Source of the DNA: Bugula neritina
Taxonomy: Eukaryota; Bryozoa; Gymnolaemata; Cheilostomatida; Bugulidae
DNA: 64,000 nucleotides
Reading direction: 5' to 3'
NCBI GenBank assembly: GCA_964035545.1
Contig: OZ037765.1
Span: 31,091,504 to 31,155,503 of the forward strand
Shown here: positions 42,587-56,061 of the stretch, in pieces
Layout: each line of letters starts with the position of its first letter
Numbering within the stretch: the stretch's first letter is position 1
Position numbers and translations under genes: made by a program
The notes under the pieces: model-generated
The model's database searches: none
What the model was told of the DNA's origin: nothing
What the model saw: the letters and a program-made list of their open reading frames with translations, nothing else

Positions 42587-45500
42587 TTAGCTATACATTG
42601 CATGTATGTACAACAAGCTAAAAGCACAAATAGATAAAACAAAATTTAAAGATTGTGGAGTTAGTGAGCTGCAGCCGGAATCGACCCACGGCTGCCAGGC
42701 TACAAGCTTATTGTATTGAGGATCGCCTTTCTCATCAGCTACTGACGAAGTTGTGTATTTCACACTCTCATTAAACTTGCTAATGTCTTCCATAAGATTT
42801 CGTAATACGACTTCACTAGTTGAGAGAGGAGCAATATTTCTCTTTTCACATGGATCTAGAGCGATATTAAATAAGCACGGGGCTTGCTTAGGGTTGCAGG
42901 TGAGTGTGTTAGCTAGTCCGCAGTCGACATCTGTTTCTGATATACTGTACCACTCGTTCATGTCTGCTAGGTAGCCGTCTGCATTGGTCTAAAAATAGGT
43001 ACAGTATAAGGAATTGTCAGACTACTCAAGCCAGTTTTTTTTATACATATTTATACATTTATTTCAAATACTAATGACTTATTTTACAACCAGCAAATGA
43101 GCAAATTAGGAACTGCTTAAACTTGATGAGGTTTATATTCAAGCCGTAGTATTAGCAATACCAGAAATATCGCAATGTGAAGTGTGAACAGGCCTTTACA
43201 CTTTTTACAATCATTTCACACAGAGAGGATAACTCCACAGATCACTCACCACAACTTTGTATTCAAACTTGGTATAGGAAGCACTGTCACCGTATATAAA
43301 GTGCATTATACTGTTTCTCACATTCGGGCCATCTGTTAATAAGCAATTGAACTGGTCTATCCCATACAACTTGGCTTCAGGCTTCAACACTACTGTTGGA
43401 GAGTTGCCTAAAAACAGGAAGTGGATTTTGTTGTTTAGTAAAGTACGACACATTTTGATTTTAGTAGATAAATATGCTGAGCTAGTAGTATTTTAGGGAG
43501 CAAAACATAAGCTAGTGATAAATTATTGAGGTGGGTGCAGTAATGGGGAAATTGAGAAAAGTTTGTGTTCTAGATTAGAAATGTAGCAAAAGAAGTTATG
43601 CTCTCGAATTTCAACCCAAATTTTAACCAAAATTTATTACGAAAAGGAAAAACTTAAGCTATTAAAGTTTCTCTACTACCCCACCTAAATGATAAATTTT
43701 TTGGTCCAAAGAGAAATTCTACTCTAAGAAAGAGCATATTATAGGTCCATAAAACTTACAAAGGGATCTCAACTAGAATTTTGTGTAATTTTAAAAATCA
43801 TTTAATATTTTGGCAAAAAGTTAACTCAAAGAAGGCTGATTGTAGTATTTCTTTAAAAGAAGATATTCTATGGTTCATAATTAGTAACGTTGTCACTATA
43901 ACTGTTCGTTGTCATAATTTTTTCTGTTACAACCAGGATTTTTAAATAGTTGAGGTCATGCATTTTACCATCTGTGAACTATGGGAAATGTCAACTTTAA
44001 ATTTTATCCAGGTCTACACCATGCGCCATGCATTACATGCGTGCATTACTTGTACTATCTATTTTTAGATCAATGTGGGATGAAGAGCCTAAATTTAAAA
44101 TTCATTTTTTCACATGAATATCCCAAGTGTTATCTAACTATGCATAATAAAAATTGACCTTCTGTAAAGCAAAGATTGAAATATAATCCGATTAACACGA
44201 GAAACTAGTTGGAGCAGTACATACACTGATATTATGTAAACATGGCAGAAGCAATGACAAGTATATACTTTATGTAAATACAGAACCTGTGCGGCCAGGT
44301 GAGTCAGACAACATTTTATTAAGCAAAAAGTTACGATATTTGACTAATTTGATACTTTGTAAACATACTTGTGAATGGGATATGATACAACAAACACTAA
44401 ATATTATAACTTTATTTTTGAGCTTACATGGGAAAACTAAATTTCGTGTTATTCACATGAATGAAAGTTGAAATATTCTATTGCGTAGTAAAGCATTTAA
44501 ATGCACAGCATATAGTTCCGTGGAAGTTTTCATTATTGAACCTATGAGTTATTATTATTGCTAATACTTTCACTGCTATCGTATTTACTCAAACCAACAC
44601 CACACAAATATTATTGAATGCTTGAGAAAATCAATAAATTATCAACAACCAACTTTTTTGTTTATTCATTGTTGAACAAAAAATGAAAAAATTTGTTAAA
44701 TGAGTGTTATATGATTTTAGATTGCGTTTACTTAATATAAGAAATAATTGTTGGAGCAGTAGAAAAATATTAGAAGAATTTATTCACATAGCCTCCCTTG
44801 GTATAAAACTGACTTCCTTCTATTAACTGAAGTTGCATTATCTAATAGACACTATTTGGAGCACATACAAAGGAGCAGCTATGGTCTTGGAGTTAGAGAA
44901 TTTGCATAGTAAGCACCAAGTCATGGGTTTGCGTCCGACAAAGGCCATTGGTAAAGTTAGGAAGAGCATCCCAGGCAAAATTGCTTTTGCGCCACATTTT
45001 TGAAAAAGTTCTTAGCTCACTTTAAAAAAACCCTTCCATCAGGAGTTTTTTCACAGGGAGGGTGACTATAAACTTGCATGAATTTTTTTTATTTGAAGCA
45101 CATACAAGTCCAGGCAGCCTTAAGAGACATTTGATGGGCATTCAGTAGGGCCTGTAACGTAGAGAAAGTAGAAACTTACCTGTTGCTTCCTGGTACATAC
45201 TGGCTAGAGTTGGTATCCAGTCGGCCACATGGAATATACATGTGGGTATATAGTTGGATGCTCTGGTAAACATGTCATTGAATATCAGGGCTACTCCCTT
45301 AACTCCCCCTTCCCAGCCTGTAAGCTTTGATCCTCTGCAACAAAATCCTTGAAATCATGTGGTTTTAGTGTAAAAAATGACATTTTCTTATCTGTAGGAG
45401 GGAGAAAAGTAAGCTCTCCGTGACAAAAAAGTTAACCTATAGTCTTATGATTCATTGGTTATACAACAATCGGTCAGGTAAATCGTACATTGTTAACAAT

Positions 45501-48500
45501 GACCTGCTATATTATGTTAAGGATGTTCCAATAAATACTAATTTAGAAGTTCTTTTGGAAGACACCATGACTGACTTTGCACTGGCTTTAATGCATTGAA
45601 AATCAGTGAACACGAGACATTCTGTTTCCTGAGTGTTTTCGTATTGTTTTCACAGCCCTTAGTTATATAACAGATTAACAGTCTAATTCAACGTGTATTA
45701 GTAGTTAGACTAGCTAATGTTTTATAAAGACAGGCCCTATAATCGTCATAGAGAAAAATCTTGCAACACTTGGCAATGCCAGCCTACAAAGAGCTGCAGT
45801 AATAATTTGGTAAAGGTGGTGGACTCGGCCTAGATAAGGGTAGCTTGCTGCTGATGCCAAATAAAGAAACTCGCAATGCAAGAGCTGCCTTGCCATAATT
45901 AGTTCTACAGACACTAAAGGGAGAAGTACGTCAGCAAGTTCTATGTTTAGATGACTTTATGGGGTTAGCAGCATTTTCTGATGTTTCATCCCAAACATAA
46001 TTAAGATAATCAGCGGTTTTAATGCAATTTGATTTACCAGATTGAAAGACCAGAAATTTTATCCAGCACCTTGGGCTGAACACATATCTTGTAGTTTATT
46101 ATAAGCTGTCTACAATGATTTATCATGACATTTTAGTTGCCTTGTTACTTGAATATAATTGTAACAGCATAGCAGGTACAAAGTTTAAATAATGTGAGTT
46201 TTAATATCTGTGATTTACAAGTTAAATGCTGGATTTATTAGAATAAATAATGTTATATCTATTCTAATAATTTAACCAAATTTCAATTTTTTTACTTCTT
46301 GCAGCCTTGTATACTACAAATGAGAGTTAAATCTTGCCTGAAGGAAGTACTACAAGATTTTAGATAAATGGCAGAGAACCTAGAGTACATTGAACTGATG
46401 TCATCAGCACCAAGTAGCAAACCTGTATGGTGAGTTTGAGGCAGCATTGAAGTCATATCCTCCAGCTGCCGGGCCTCCGCTGGTCGTAGTGAAGACAACT
46501 ACTGAGTTCATTATCAGCAGATGATCCTTCAGTGCCTCAATAATCCGTCCAAACTGTTGGTCTATGGCTTTGACCAGTGCTGTAACAGAGAGTTTGTGTG
46601 TTAATCTCTTGCAGAGTGCTGTAATAGTTCTTATATTGTTGTTTCTGCTAGATAAATACTAGTAGAACTGATAGCTTTTGGTTTTGCCATATTGTGTGGT
46701 GGACAAGCTTCATTTAATATACTTTTACAATATTTTTAAGAAACTAATGCTATAGAACCTGATGTAGATGCCTGGACCTATAAATATGAATCTAGTAAAA
46801 ATAGTTATACTGGTAAGGAATTTTGGTGGCTTATTAGTTTTGCCAAAAACCACACTGATAACGCAGTTCAAGGTTTTTCTAATGTCACTGCTAAACGCAT
46901 ATGAAACTGAGCAGTACCTAAATAACACTGGCGAGTCGGATCGTCCACATGGCTCACAGCCCTGTAATACTCCACAGGTATTTGCTTTCTCTTTTCACTA
47001 TCTTTACACTGATCAAGATCATCTATTTGAGCTCCTTGGAAAGCTACGTACAGGTGCAGCGGCTAAAATAGAGAATGAACCACAAATTATAACCATATAG
47101 GGGCACCTGCTAGCACTACAGGCACCTTGTGTACTGTGTCATTATAGCTTGGTAACCTCCTGACAGCTCTATCAGTTGTGGTGAGTCATCAAATAAATCA
47201 TAAAAGTACGATCTTTTACCAACAGAGCTGAGATGAAATAATATGAATTACTGACTATCATTTGAGACTATACAGCATAGTTGATAATTAACAGAAATAT
47301 AACTCCTCGTTATGTAAATAACTGCTAAAAAATTCAGGCCAGAAACTCACTTTGAATTTTAGACCTCTTTTATTTAAAAACCACACAACCAAATGCAATC
47401 ACAAGTAGAACTTTTATAGAATAAACATTTTAGTTCATGTAGACAATGTTGATAAGCCAGCATATGTGAATGAAATTTCATAAACTAAGAATTCTTACAT
47501 CTTTATCATCATGATTCTTTATAATGTCAACAGCTTTGGTACCATAGAGCTCTGTTTTGAATGTACCAACTGCAGATTCATCTACATCTAAACCATTGTG
47601 GAGATCAAAGCCCTCGTGGTCACTCTACAATAAGCAGCGGAAAATTGAACTTTGCTTTTCATTTTTTTGTTAACCTTTTGAGTAAATTAAATATTGATAT
47701 CATCACATTATATTTTTAAATAAACAAAAAAATGGATAATTTGTGAATGAGGAGAAAAGCATAAGTGTAGTCAAACCAATGAAGTCAATTCCTACCAAAT
47801 ATAAACCAAATCTAAATACCATTCAAATCAAATATAAGAACAAAACTGGACTTTAAACTCTGAACATTGTTTGGGGAACTAACCTATTAGCTTAGTAAGC
47901 AGTCAGTATACTGTGTTTGTCTGATGATGAAATATGGAGTTACAAATATCACAGTCAATAGTCTGAGTTTTACTGCAGATTAAACATCTGCACCAGTTAT
48001 AGTATAGTCTGAGTTGAGCTGAGTACTAACTTAAACTACAGTAGATTATCGATAGTCTGAATTGAGCTGGATACTAACTAACTATACAAGTTACAGTAGA
48101 CTAGTAGTACCTGATCCTTAGCCTGATGAGTCAGATAATTTCCATAAGTTAAATAGGAGCCATAGAATGTATCGTATCCTCTGCTGGTTGGCAGTAAGCT
48201 CTTAGTATAAAATCCTAGATCCCACTGAAACATTACAGAAAACCATGCACACAGCCCAAACTATCAATCTTCAGAATAGCAAAAAAGGCTACATAAAAGT
48301 TAGTAAATTATGTTAATATAGTCAAAATGATATGAAGTTACTGTGACTACCATGCTGTGAATTTTTAGCAGCTAAATTCTTGCATATTTTGTATTTTATA
48401 AAAAATAATACTCAACACTAATGCTTATTGATTACTTATTTGATGGTTTTTATTTCACATCCTTTACAAGGAAGCAATGCTATTTGAATTTTAGTAGTCT

Positions 48501-51277
48501 GGATACTTGGCTTATCGATTGTATAATAAAAGCATTTGCATCAAATTAACATAATATCCTGCCATCACCATGATGAGTGAGTAAAGTTTTATAATATTTT
48601 AAAACTAAATTACGACAGAAATATTTTATAACAATGTATGGAAAACAAATTACCTGACCAACAGCATGAGTCTTATACTTAGAGTTGATCTCTTTCAGAT
48701 ACTCAGGTATAAGAAGGTGCTCAGTACCCAGCCCGTATGGTACTGTAGCATCCATTGGCTCAAACTGAGTTCCTATTTTTAAACATAGTGTTAACAGGAT
48801 CATTATTGCCTCCATAAATATTCACAAAAACAAATGAGAATATTCGTGTAGCAAATACTAACAAATGAGAATATTCGTGTAGCAAACTACTAAGAAATGG
48901 GTTGGAAAATTATCACTTAGATATAGTTGGTATTATCATTTCTTTTTATAAAAGGGAGAAAAAAAATGCAGAATCAGAAATAATACTAGAGATTTATGAC
49001 TATCTCAGGAATACTTTTCAAAACAGTAAACAAACTTGTATTAACACGCAGGCAGAATATATAGATAACATTAAGGCAGCATATGGACAACATAGGCAGC
49101 ATACATACCAAGATGAGCCGGGTGTTTGCCCGTCAGAAGGGCTGATCTTGTACTGTGACCATTGGGTGTCACGTAATAGTTCTGAAGTGACATGGATACT
49201 TCAGAGAACTTGTCAATATATGGTGTTCGAGCGTCACCCATCCCTTTGTGTATGAAACCAAAGTCATTGTGGCCCTACAAATATTATATAATACTAATTT
49301 ACAGACTAAATTTAACAACATTGAAAATTTCATTAAAAAACATAAGTGCACTACTAGTTGGGTACAAAAGGTTAATTATTGGTAGGTGAAAAGCTTGGGT
49401 CTGAAATGAAATCAATTTAATTAAAAAGAAAAAAGGTAATAATGATTATTAGTCAGGAAAAAACAAAATTCTACATTTGTATTTTTCTGTTGAGACAAAT
49501 GCAATGTAAAAGTGGCTGTTGAAGCCTACATTTTATTATGCAGAGAAAAAACTAAGAATTTCAAAAGAACAAAAGATTGATGTATCACTAAACAATAGCA
49601 TTATCTAATACTTGGACATATTATGAAGGTTTTTTGATGATAGTTGCTTCAGGTCATATAACTAAGTAGTAACACAGAAGTGGTTTTATATTTCAACAAG
49701 TTGAAACATGAGAATGTTGCATTGAGCTTTATTATAAGGGCATGACATTTTATTACCCCTCAATTCATTGCATGAGGAAACCAAATACACATTTGCAATA
49801 AGGCATGTGCCATATTTTTCTCAAGAAATCTAAGAAATGAGAAATTAAGTTACTAACAATTCAAGTCAATAGGCACCTATTCAAACACTTTGATTTAATC
49901 TACAAGATCTAACTGAGGCAATAAAATTTTGCATTCTAGTTAGAGCTGGACAGTTTCTTATAGAGGCAGCAGGCAAAGTAAATGCTGCCTTATTCTAGCT
50001 AATTTAGAAATGCAGACTTCATGAAATCATGTTTATTGCAAGGAAATGATAAACATATTATAATATTGTTTATAGTTCTATACGTTGAGTAGCTGATGAA
50101 GTTCATGCATGGATCTGTAAGCTGTACAACCTTACATTGCTGTAAGACTGACTGCCTGCCCATGATAAAGTGCACACCAACATATCTTTAATATTATCAG
50201 AGATCTTGAAAACTAAATCTTCTAGTTGTTTTGGATTTAGACAATAAATCGCAGAGAGAAGCTGCATATACTATTTGATATTGCTATGAAACACTGGTTT
50301 TTCAACATACTTTGATTGCTTTAATTGAAACTTCTAACAAATATCTATTATACTATAATTAAGAGCCAAAATGCTAATAAAACGTTATGACTCTGGTTTC
50401 TAACATAAACCATTGGCTTAATGAAGTTACACTCAGATCTGACTACTTTACTTAATTCTCATAATTACTGAAGCAGTGACTTGACTTTGTTAATCACCAT
50501 TTCAAAAGCCAGCAGATGGATCTAATTAGCAAAAGTGTTTAGACTTACACTTCAGTACTTCTGTTCAATCAGAAACTCAATATAAATTATCTATATTATA
50601 AATGTGTCCATTTTTATAAGGACTTTAGCCTAAAGCATTGCAGTCTAGTGAAGAATATAAATTATCCAAATCTTAACACAAGCAAGATAATGGCCCTACA
50701 GGCGCTGATGCTGCTTTTAGCTGTAAAGTGTCATGATAACTTTTAGTTGGGAACTATTAGTTTATGGTATAGCCTATATACGATGATTTTAGTTCCCAAC
50801 AAGATAATTCAATCTGTCAAATAAGCAGCTTAAGCACTATAGTCCAAGTATAATATAAAAGTTGTGTAGAGTGTGGCACACAGAGAGATGTGAAATAATA
50901 TACTGTAAAATTTTCTACGTGAATAAAGGGTTTAGCTTTTTGGAGGTTTGGCTATTTTGGAAGATGCCTAACATTTTAAAACTCACTTTAGATTTTCAAA
51001 ACCTTTCAAGTCTTTAACCCAGACTCCAAACAAAGAAACAAACATAATATAAGAAGTAAAGCAAAGCAGTAATTGCACTAATATTTGTAGAGAAATACAA
51101 GATTTGCTTACAGTAATAAATGTGCAATAGGCCACACTACTAAAGCTGCTAGCAATATTATTACACATTAATAGTAGTACTTACTATATCATCGACAGTT
51201 ATTATAATGATATGAGGAGTGTACGAAGAGGCAGCTATAAATCCAGAGCATAGAGTCAGCAGTTGAGCTAGCACCAT
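42587..51277 (-). CDS. Arylsulfatase B-like protein lacking catalytic residues (pseudo-sulfatase), 10 exons, 544 aa
   Basis: Fold relative of lysosomal N-acetylgalactosamine-4-sulfatase. Exons from the 5' end: 51185-51277, 49109-49274, 48654-48772, 48111-48224, 47499-47624, 46918-47062, 46423-46579, 45180-45334, 43250-43407, 42587-42988; 1635 nt in frame (human ARSB 533 aa). A signal peptide precedes PHIIIITVDDI. NYYVTPNGHSTRSALLTGKH aligns with the ARSB segment that normally holds the formylglycine motif CxPxR, but Cys is Gly70. Further changes: the KWH motif is QWD (126-128), the His of QSVH is Gln218, and the Asp-Asn ligands of STDNGG are Thr287-Ser288. Asp29, Asp30, Arg74 and Lys310 remain. 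HVADWIPTLASM and CLFNIALDPCEKRNIA confirm the family. The protein ends in a hydrophobic tail after DSGCSS, suggesting GPI or membrane attachment. All reading frames are intact, so this is probably an expressed non-enzymatic protein, not a decayed gene. A TTTCTGGTAG acceptor just before the ATG suggests a 5' UTR intron. Confidence 0.9.
44871..45090 (+). mobile_element. tRNA-derived SINE with target-site duplication
   Basis: A 220-bp insertion sits in an intron of the sulfatase-like gene, opposite in orientation to that gene. It is flanked by 17-bp direct repeats (44854-44870 and 45091-45107) that differ at one base (ATTTGGAGCACATACAA and ATTTGAAGCACATACAA). Its head resembles a tRNA, with an anticodon-like CATAGTAAG and a B-box-like GGGTTTGCGTCC. 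The body contains AGGAAGAGCATCCCAGGC, and the 3' end is T-rich (AATTTTTTTT). The duplication is seen directly; the tRNA origin (possibly tRNA-Thr) is inferred. Confidence 0.72.
48830..48892. repeat. Direct duplication of about 31 bp in a sulfatase-like gene intron
   Basis: The word ATGAGAATATTCGTGTAGCA occurs twice in tandem within near-identical 31-32-bp units. It lies about 60 bp upstream (in gene orientation) of the exon 3 acceptor. Confidence 0.8.
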
Positions 51278-54200
51278 CTCTGTTTTCTACCAGAAATACA
51301 ATTTGCTATGTACATCAGTATTAAGTCATCGCATATACAGTTTTAATAGTTGTTACTCAAAGTACTTCTAACCAGCAACTTACCACTTAGCCATTTGACT
51401 TAAAAGAAAGAGAAATTATGTGGCGCAAAGTAACAAATCTCTTGCCAAGCACTGATTAATCGTGATTAATAAATCAAATTGATAACTACACTCGGCACTT
51501 ACACTGAATGCTCCGGTCGAACAGGTTTATATAACTCGTTTATAATGATCTCATATTTCATATAATCCCAATATCCTTGCCTGAGCAATGAAATGCAGAC
51601 AAAGTTGCTTCACTAGCAGATCTAACCTAATCTTTTGTGTACCTACTCTGAGAATCAAATCTGCTCAAATGCAAGTTCTTCCGGAGTACTTGCCATTTAA
51701 CTACTGACTATCCTGGTAGGCAATCACGCGTATCAACTTGCATTAAATTTATTATGTTTGATTTCCACTCTGAGTGGATTTATCACTTTAACAGCTACCA
51801 TGTCAATCAAGCATGAACATTTTATGAGGTCGCGGTGAGGGGATGTTCAACGCGTTATGATACAATACAGAACTGTTACAAGTGCTGACAAACGTGCGCA
51901 ATGACTCATTAGAAAGAGACGCTTTTAAAAATAAACCTGCACGGAGAAAAATCGTTGGTGTTGCTACAAAGTGCAATAAAAAAAGGCCTTTGAAATTAAG
52001 TATACGGAGCAGGTCATGAAAATGAATTTCACAAAATAAGTTAAACTTTCCAGCACCATCATGTACTTCAAATATGTAAAACATTACTTTATATAGAACG
52101 ATTTTCAATCACTTTTGTATAGATAACACATAGAATATTTGTAGACAGTGCATACACAAAGTATAGACAATGCATACACAAAGTATAGACAGTGAGTGTA
52201 TAGAGTATAGACTACAGACAGTAGCACCAATCAGTGTTTATGGTACACAATGGATGCAATGTGCTGTTGTTTCATAACCTATGTATAACTTTAATTACCA
52301 ATAAATAGGCAAAGTCTACTGACATATCCGAAGTTGTATAAATAAACAATATTTAATAATTGTTTTATGACTTCAAAAAATATGACAAACTTGCAAATAC
52401 ATAAGTTGCAAACAACCAAAACAAACATTATTATACTACTTTCAAATTTCGTACTACAATACTTGTAAATTCAGACATGAACTTGTATAAACGTTTATAC
52501 ATGCATATATTCCAAGTTTCTAGTTTTACCCATCACTGATTTTTGACTCATGTTGAACTTTACAGCAATAAACACCATTAGTAAATACAAGAATTATGTG
52601 AGAATATTTTCAATAGTTATACATACCACAGACCCAGACATGACTGATTTCATGGCTTAGTATCTTCATTAAATTAAACCTACAAAATAAACAATAATAA
52701 CTCACCTTAACACTACACAGGAATAGTTGTTGCACACAGGCTAAGTATTAAGTAGCTCAGTCTAACTCCAACTGTCTGACTGACAGACAGTGCAATCAGT
52801 TAAGTAACAGAAGTATAACAGCAAACATTCGGCTGTTAATGTGGATTATAAGGCACTATTGACTCAGGAAGCTGACTTAGAATACCAATCAACACAGCTT
52901 TTATCAAATGATTGATCCTGCCATGTAATTAACTCGCATCTATTAATACAAAGCATTATAATCTACACTTTTGATTAATCCACATTATATTATATATAAT
53001 AACCTACTTTAAATTATCAACCTCTTTCATATTATTCTTTTCAATGAGCTTATTGACTAAATTACACTTTTATTTTACTATATAATAAACTTTAGTGCAT
53101 TGGTAGTGTTGCTTTTCCATACAGCACGGTTTGTACATGCACCAAATACAATAGAGATAAATTAGTTTAAATAAAATAAATTATAATTTATTATTACTTG
53201 CGTCAGAGACACACTAATTGACTTATAAATCTTGTAAGTTTGATGATGCTGTAGGCAAATAAAAGCACACGCAGAGAAAGAAAAAAACTTAAAAGACCAA
53301 ACACAGTGGATGTGTTTTAATATAAGAGTTGTCCTTCCGTTTCTTTTTAGATTGAAGCAGACAAAGATGTACTATGTTGATTAAATTTGAGAGCAGATCA
53401 TAAACAAGTCTGTTTTATGTATTTCTTTTAACTAGTGCTAGAAAAGTGAACTATTCAACTTCCAATGTTTGTGGCTTAAATAACAGATTAGATTTTAATG
53501 GCGTTATCTGAACTAAAATTTGATATAGCTCTGTGTACCGATCTATAAGTATAAATTTATACAATTTTTTAGCAAGAATTAACAAAAGTAGGAGTGTGAT
53601 AAACTTTGAAATATTCTACTATAACTGATGGGAGAATCTTAATAAAGAGTCATATAAAATACGAGGTTAGCACTTGATATTCTTTTGTAACAAATTCTAA
53701 TTTCGAAATATAAAATTTTAACTCATTAGCTTGTTATGAGAAATAATGAGGAATTGAAACTTCAATTTGAGTATTTAAAAATGCAATATGGCCCAGTATA
53801 ATAGTCTAGTCAGTTAAAGTCAAAAAGTCAAGTTGGTATATTTTATGATTATAATTTCTATACAAACCCTTTTATATGCTAACAACATTTCTGGGCACAT
53901 TTTATAAAGATAAAATAATGTCTACTATAGGGAAGTTTTTACTCAAGTCTTACAGAATGCTTTCTGTATTCTCATCATCCAAAAAACTAACTTATTTATT
54001 TTCAGGAAAGATTAAATATTTTATATGAAGTTGTCTGCTCATATTGAAAAAAAGACTACAAAGGGCAAAACTGGTACAAGAAGATGTAGGTGCAGTAAAG
54101 GAGACATTGGAAAAAGCCTGTGTTCTAAATGAATTATGCAGCAAAAGGATTTTTATGTTCTCAAGAGATGTTCAATTTTTATGTTCTCAAGAGATGTTCA

Positions 54201-55601
54201 AACTCAAATCCAAAGTTTTTTTAGACAGGTGCAGAACATGGGTTATTGAAATTTTACAGTTATAAGAACTTCACGCAGATATTTGGGCTGACACTGCAAG
54301 ACTAGAAAGAAATGCTGATATAACTCAAAGCGGTCCTGAACAAGCCCCCCCCCCCTCCCAGAGGAAGTTGTTTGACTCAAAGGAATAGTTCACGACTCAG
54401 AGTAGAAATAGATGGATTGATATGACTCCATTGAGAAGGAGACTGAAGAGAAAAGTAGAGAAGAATCTTTAATCAGTTAACTGAAATACTAGCTCAGGTT
54501 GCTGGGGATGACTATCCCCCTCAAATGTAGTAGCTTTTAGTTTATAGAAATTTCACTGATCTATTTTCTATACTCATTGGCTCTAAAACTTATGGTAGCA
54601 TTACATGCTTTATGTGCTATGATTATCCTGTTACGTTATAAAAAATTGAAATTTTTACATTTTATTCCCAAAGTACTTCAACTAAAAATATCCTGATATT
54701 GAAGCCATGCTAAAGCACCAAGCACACACATAGCCTTGTCAGTTAAAGCAGCTACACAGTGCAAACTGGCTCTGCAGTGCATACATTTTTCATTACATGT
54801 GTCACCGCCTGGTCTCAGATGCATAATTTACAAATAATTGCTCAGCTCTGTTGCTGATTAAAGTAGTTATTGATAGAACCAACTGATATCTGAACTTTTT
54901 CTACGAGCAGCGACTACTAAACTAAAAGTACTGTGCGGTCAGCAAAGTGGACCTTGGCCATTTCCACACTATATTAGGAATCTAAACTCATAATAAATTA
55001 TTATGACAAACATTGTCTCCAGGTCCCACACCCACTATGAAAGGCTATGTACAAGCTGTAGTGACTAACTGTAAGTTATCTGTATTGGTTGAGTGGGAAA
55101 CAACTTTGTTGACTTCTGGAGTCGAAGTGTATGACCTCATTGCTGCCACAGCATACCAAAACTGACATTGTTATTTTATTTGCATCATGTCTGTTATAAC
55201 AATACAAAGAATGCAGGCTTGACCCAGTTGTGTGTAAGAATGAAGACAATCAGTTTACAAAATGCTACTATAACCACTATTTTAATGTAAGCTTGCTGTA
55301 TAACTTTATTATGATAGAAAGCTATAGGCGATATGATTACATAAATTGGGCCTTGTAGTATGATTAGTAAGTAAAATATATTCCTCTATGGGAGACAATT
55401 CCTGTATACTAACAAACTTACTTTAGACTTGGACTTGAAACAGTATGTAAAACTGTTTATACATAGATAACAGTAGCATAATATTATTATAATTATATTA
55501 TTTAAGCTCAATGTAACAAGTTGAAGAAACTAACACACTGATAGTTTGAAGCCCTACAGCACTAATTTGCTTAGCAGAGTAGAAGGTATAAACGCAACTT
55601 A
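51278..55601. other. Gene-free AT-rich region upstream of the sulfatase-like gene
   Basis: I find no conserved coding sequence. The proximal part must contain the promoter and any 5' UTR exon of the sulfatase-like gene. Small tandem duplications occur at about 52140-52215 (TGCATACACAAAGTATAGAC) and 54155-54205. A C-run lies at about 54346-54356. Confidence 0.5.
54020..54265 (+). other. Unrecognised small open frame, possible transposon remnant
   Basis: A 73-codon frame from 54044 is preceded by a possible acceptor (TATTTTCAG, about 54005) and contains a 26-bp internal tandem duplication (TTTTATGTTCTCAAGAGATG twice). Another frame briefly reads KTTKGKTGTRRCRCSKG, a Cys-rich basic string seen in some DNA transposon proteins, then stops. 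This may be decayed mobile DNA or chance. Confidence 0.2.
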
Positions 55602-56061
55602 AAGCTGCGTTTATACCTTCACGATTTTCGGTCAAAAATTCAATTTGGCCGGGTTGAAATTTCTCCGAGTTGCATTGCATTGTAAAAGGCACTCGTTGAA
55701 ATTTTTGTACTGTGATAACTTAATCGGCCAATTTTAGAATAGGAGTAATAACTCCTTGTAAACATCGTTATTTAGTTATTACTTTGGCGATTAGACAACG
55801 TACTTATACGACTTATACGGTTATAATTATATAGCCTACGCTTTCTCAATTATCGCTTTTATGCTTTCTGCTTCACTAATTCACGACGTTTATAAAGGGC
55901 ATCAAATAGCTATTATGCGAGTCAAATTTCAATTTCAGAAAGTGAGCAACCGCATCAATATGATTTCAACGAGTTTAAGTTTAACTATAAAGGGGTACCC
56001 GGACAAGCATTATTAACTTAAACTCGGTACTTTTTTCAGCAGAGGTATAAACGCAACTTTA
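55583..56061. mobile_element. MITE-like element with terminal inverted repeats
   Basis: A 458-bp non-coding element (55602-56059) starts AAGCTGCGTTTATACCT and ends AGGTATAAACGCAACTT. These are inverted repeats of about 17 bp with one mismatch. TA on both sides (55600-55601 and 56060-56061) fits a 2-bp target duplication. Another inverted end, AAGGTATAAACGCAACTT, sits immediately left at 55583-55600, so two ends meet back to back and form a near-perfect palindrome of about 37 bp. No transposase is encoded. Superfamily is uncertain. Confidence 0.75.

Noticed and set aside
46768-47100. 110-codon plus-strand frame
   Set aside because: The minus strand of the same segment encodes conserved sulfatase exon 6 (PLHLYVAFQGAQ...), so the plus frame is a shadow.
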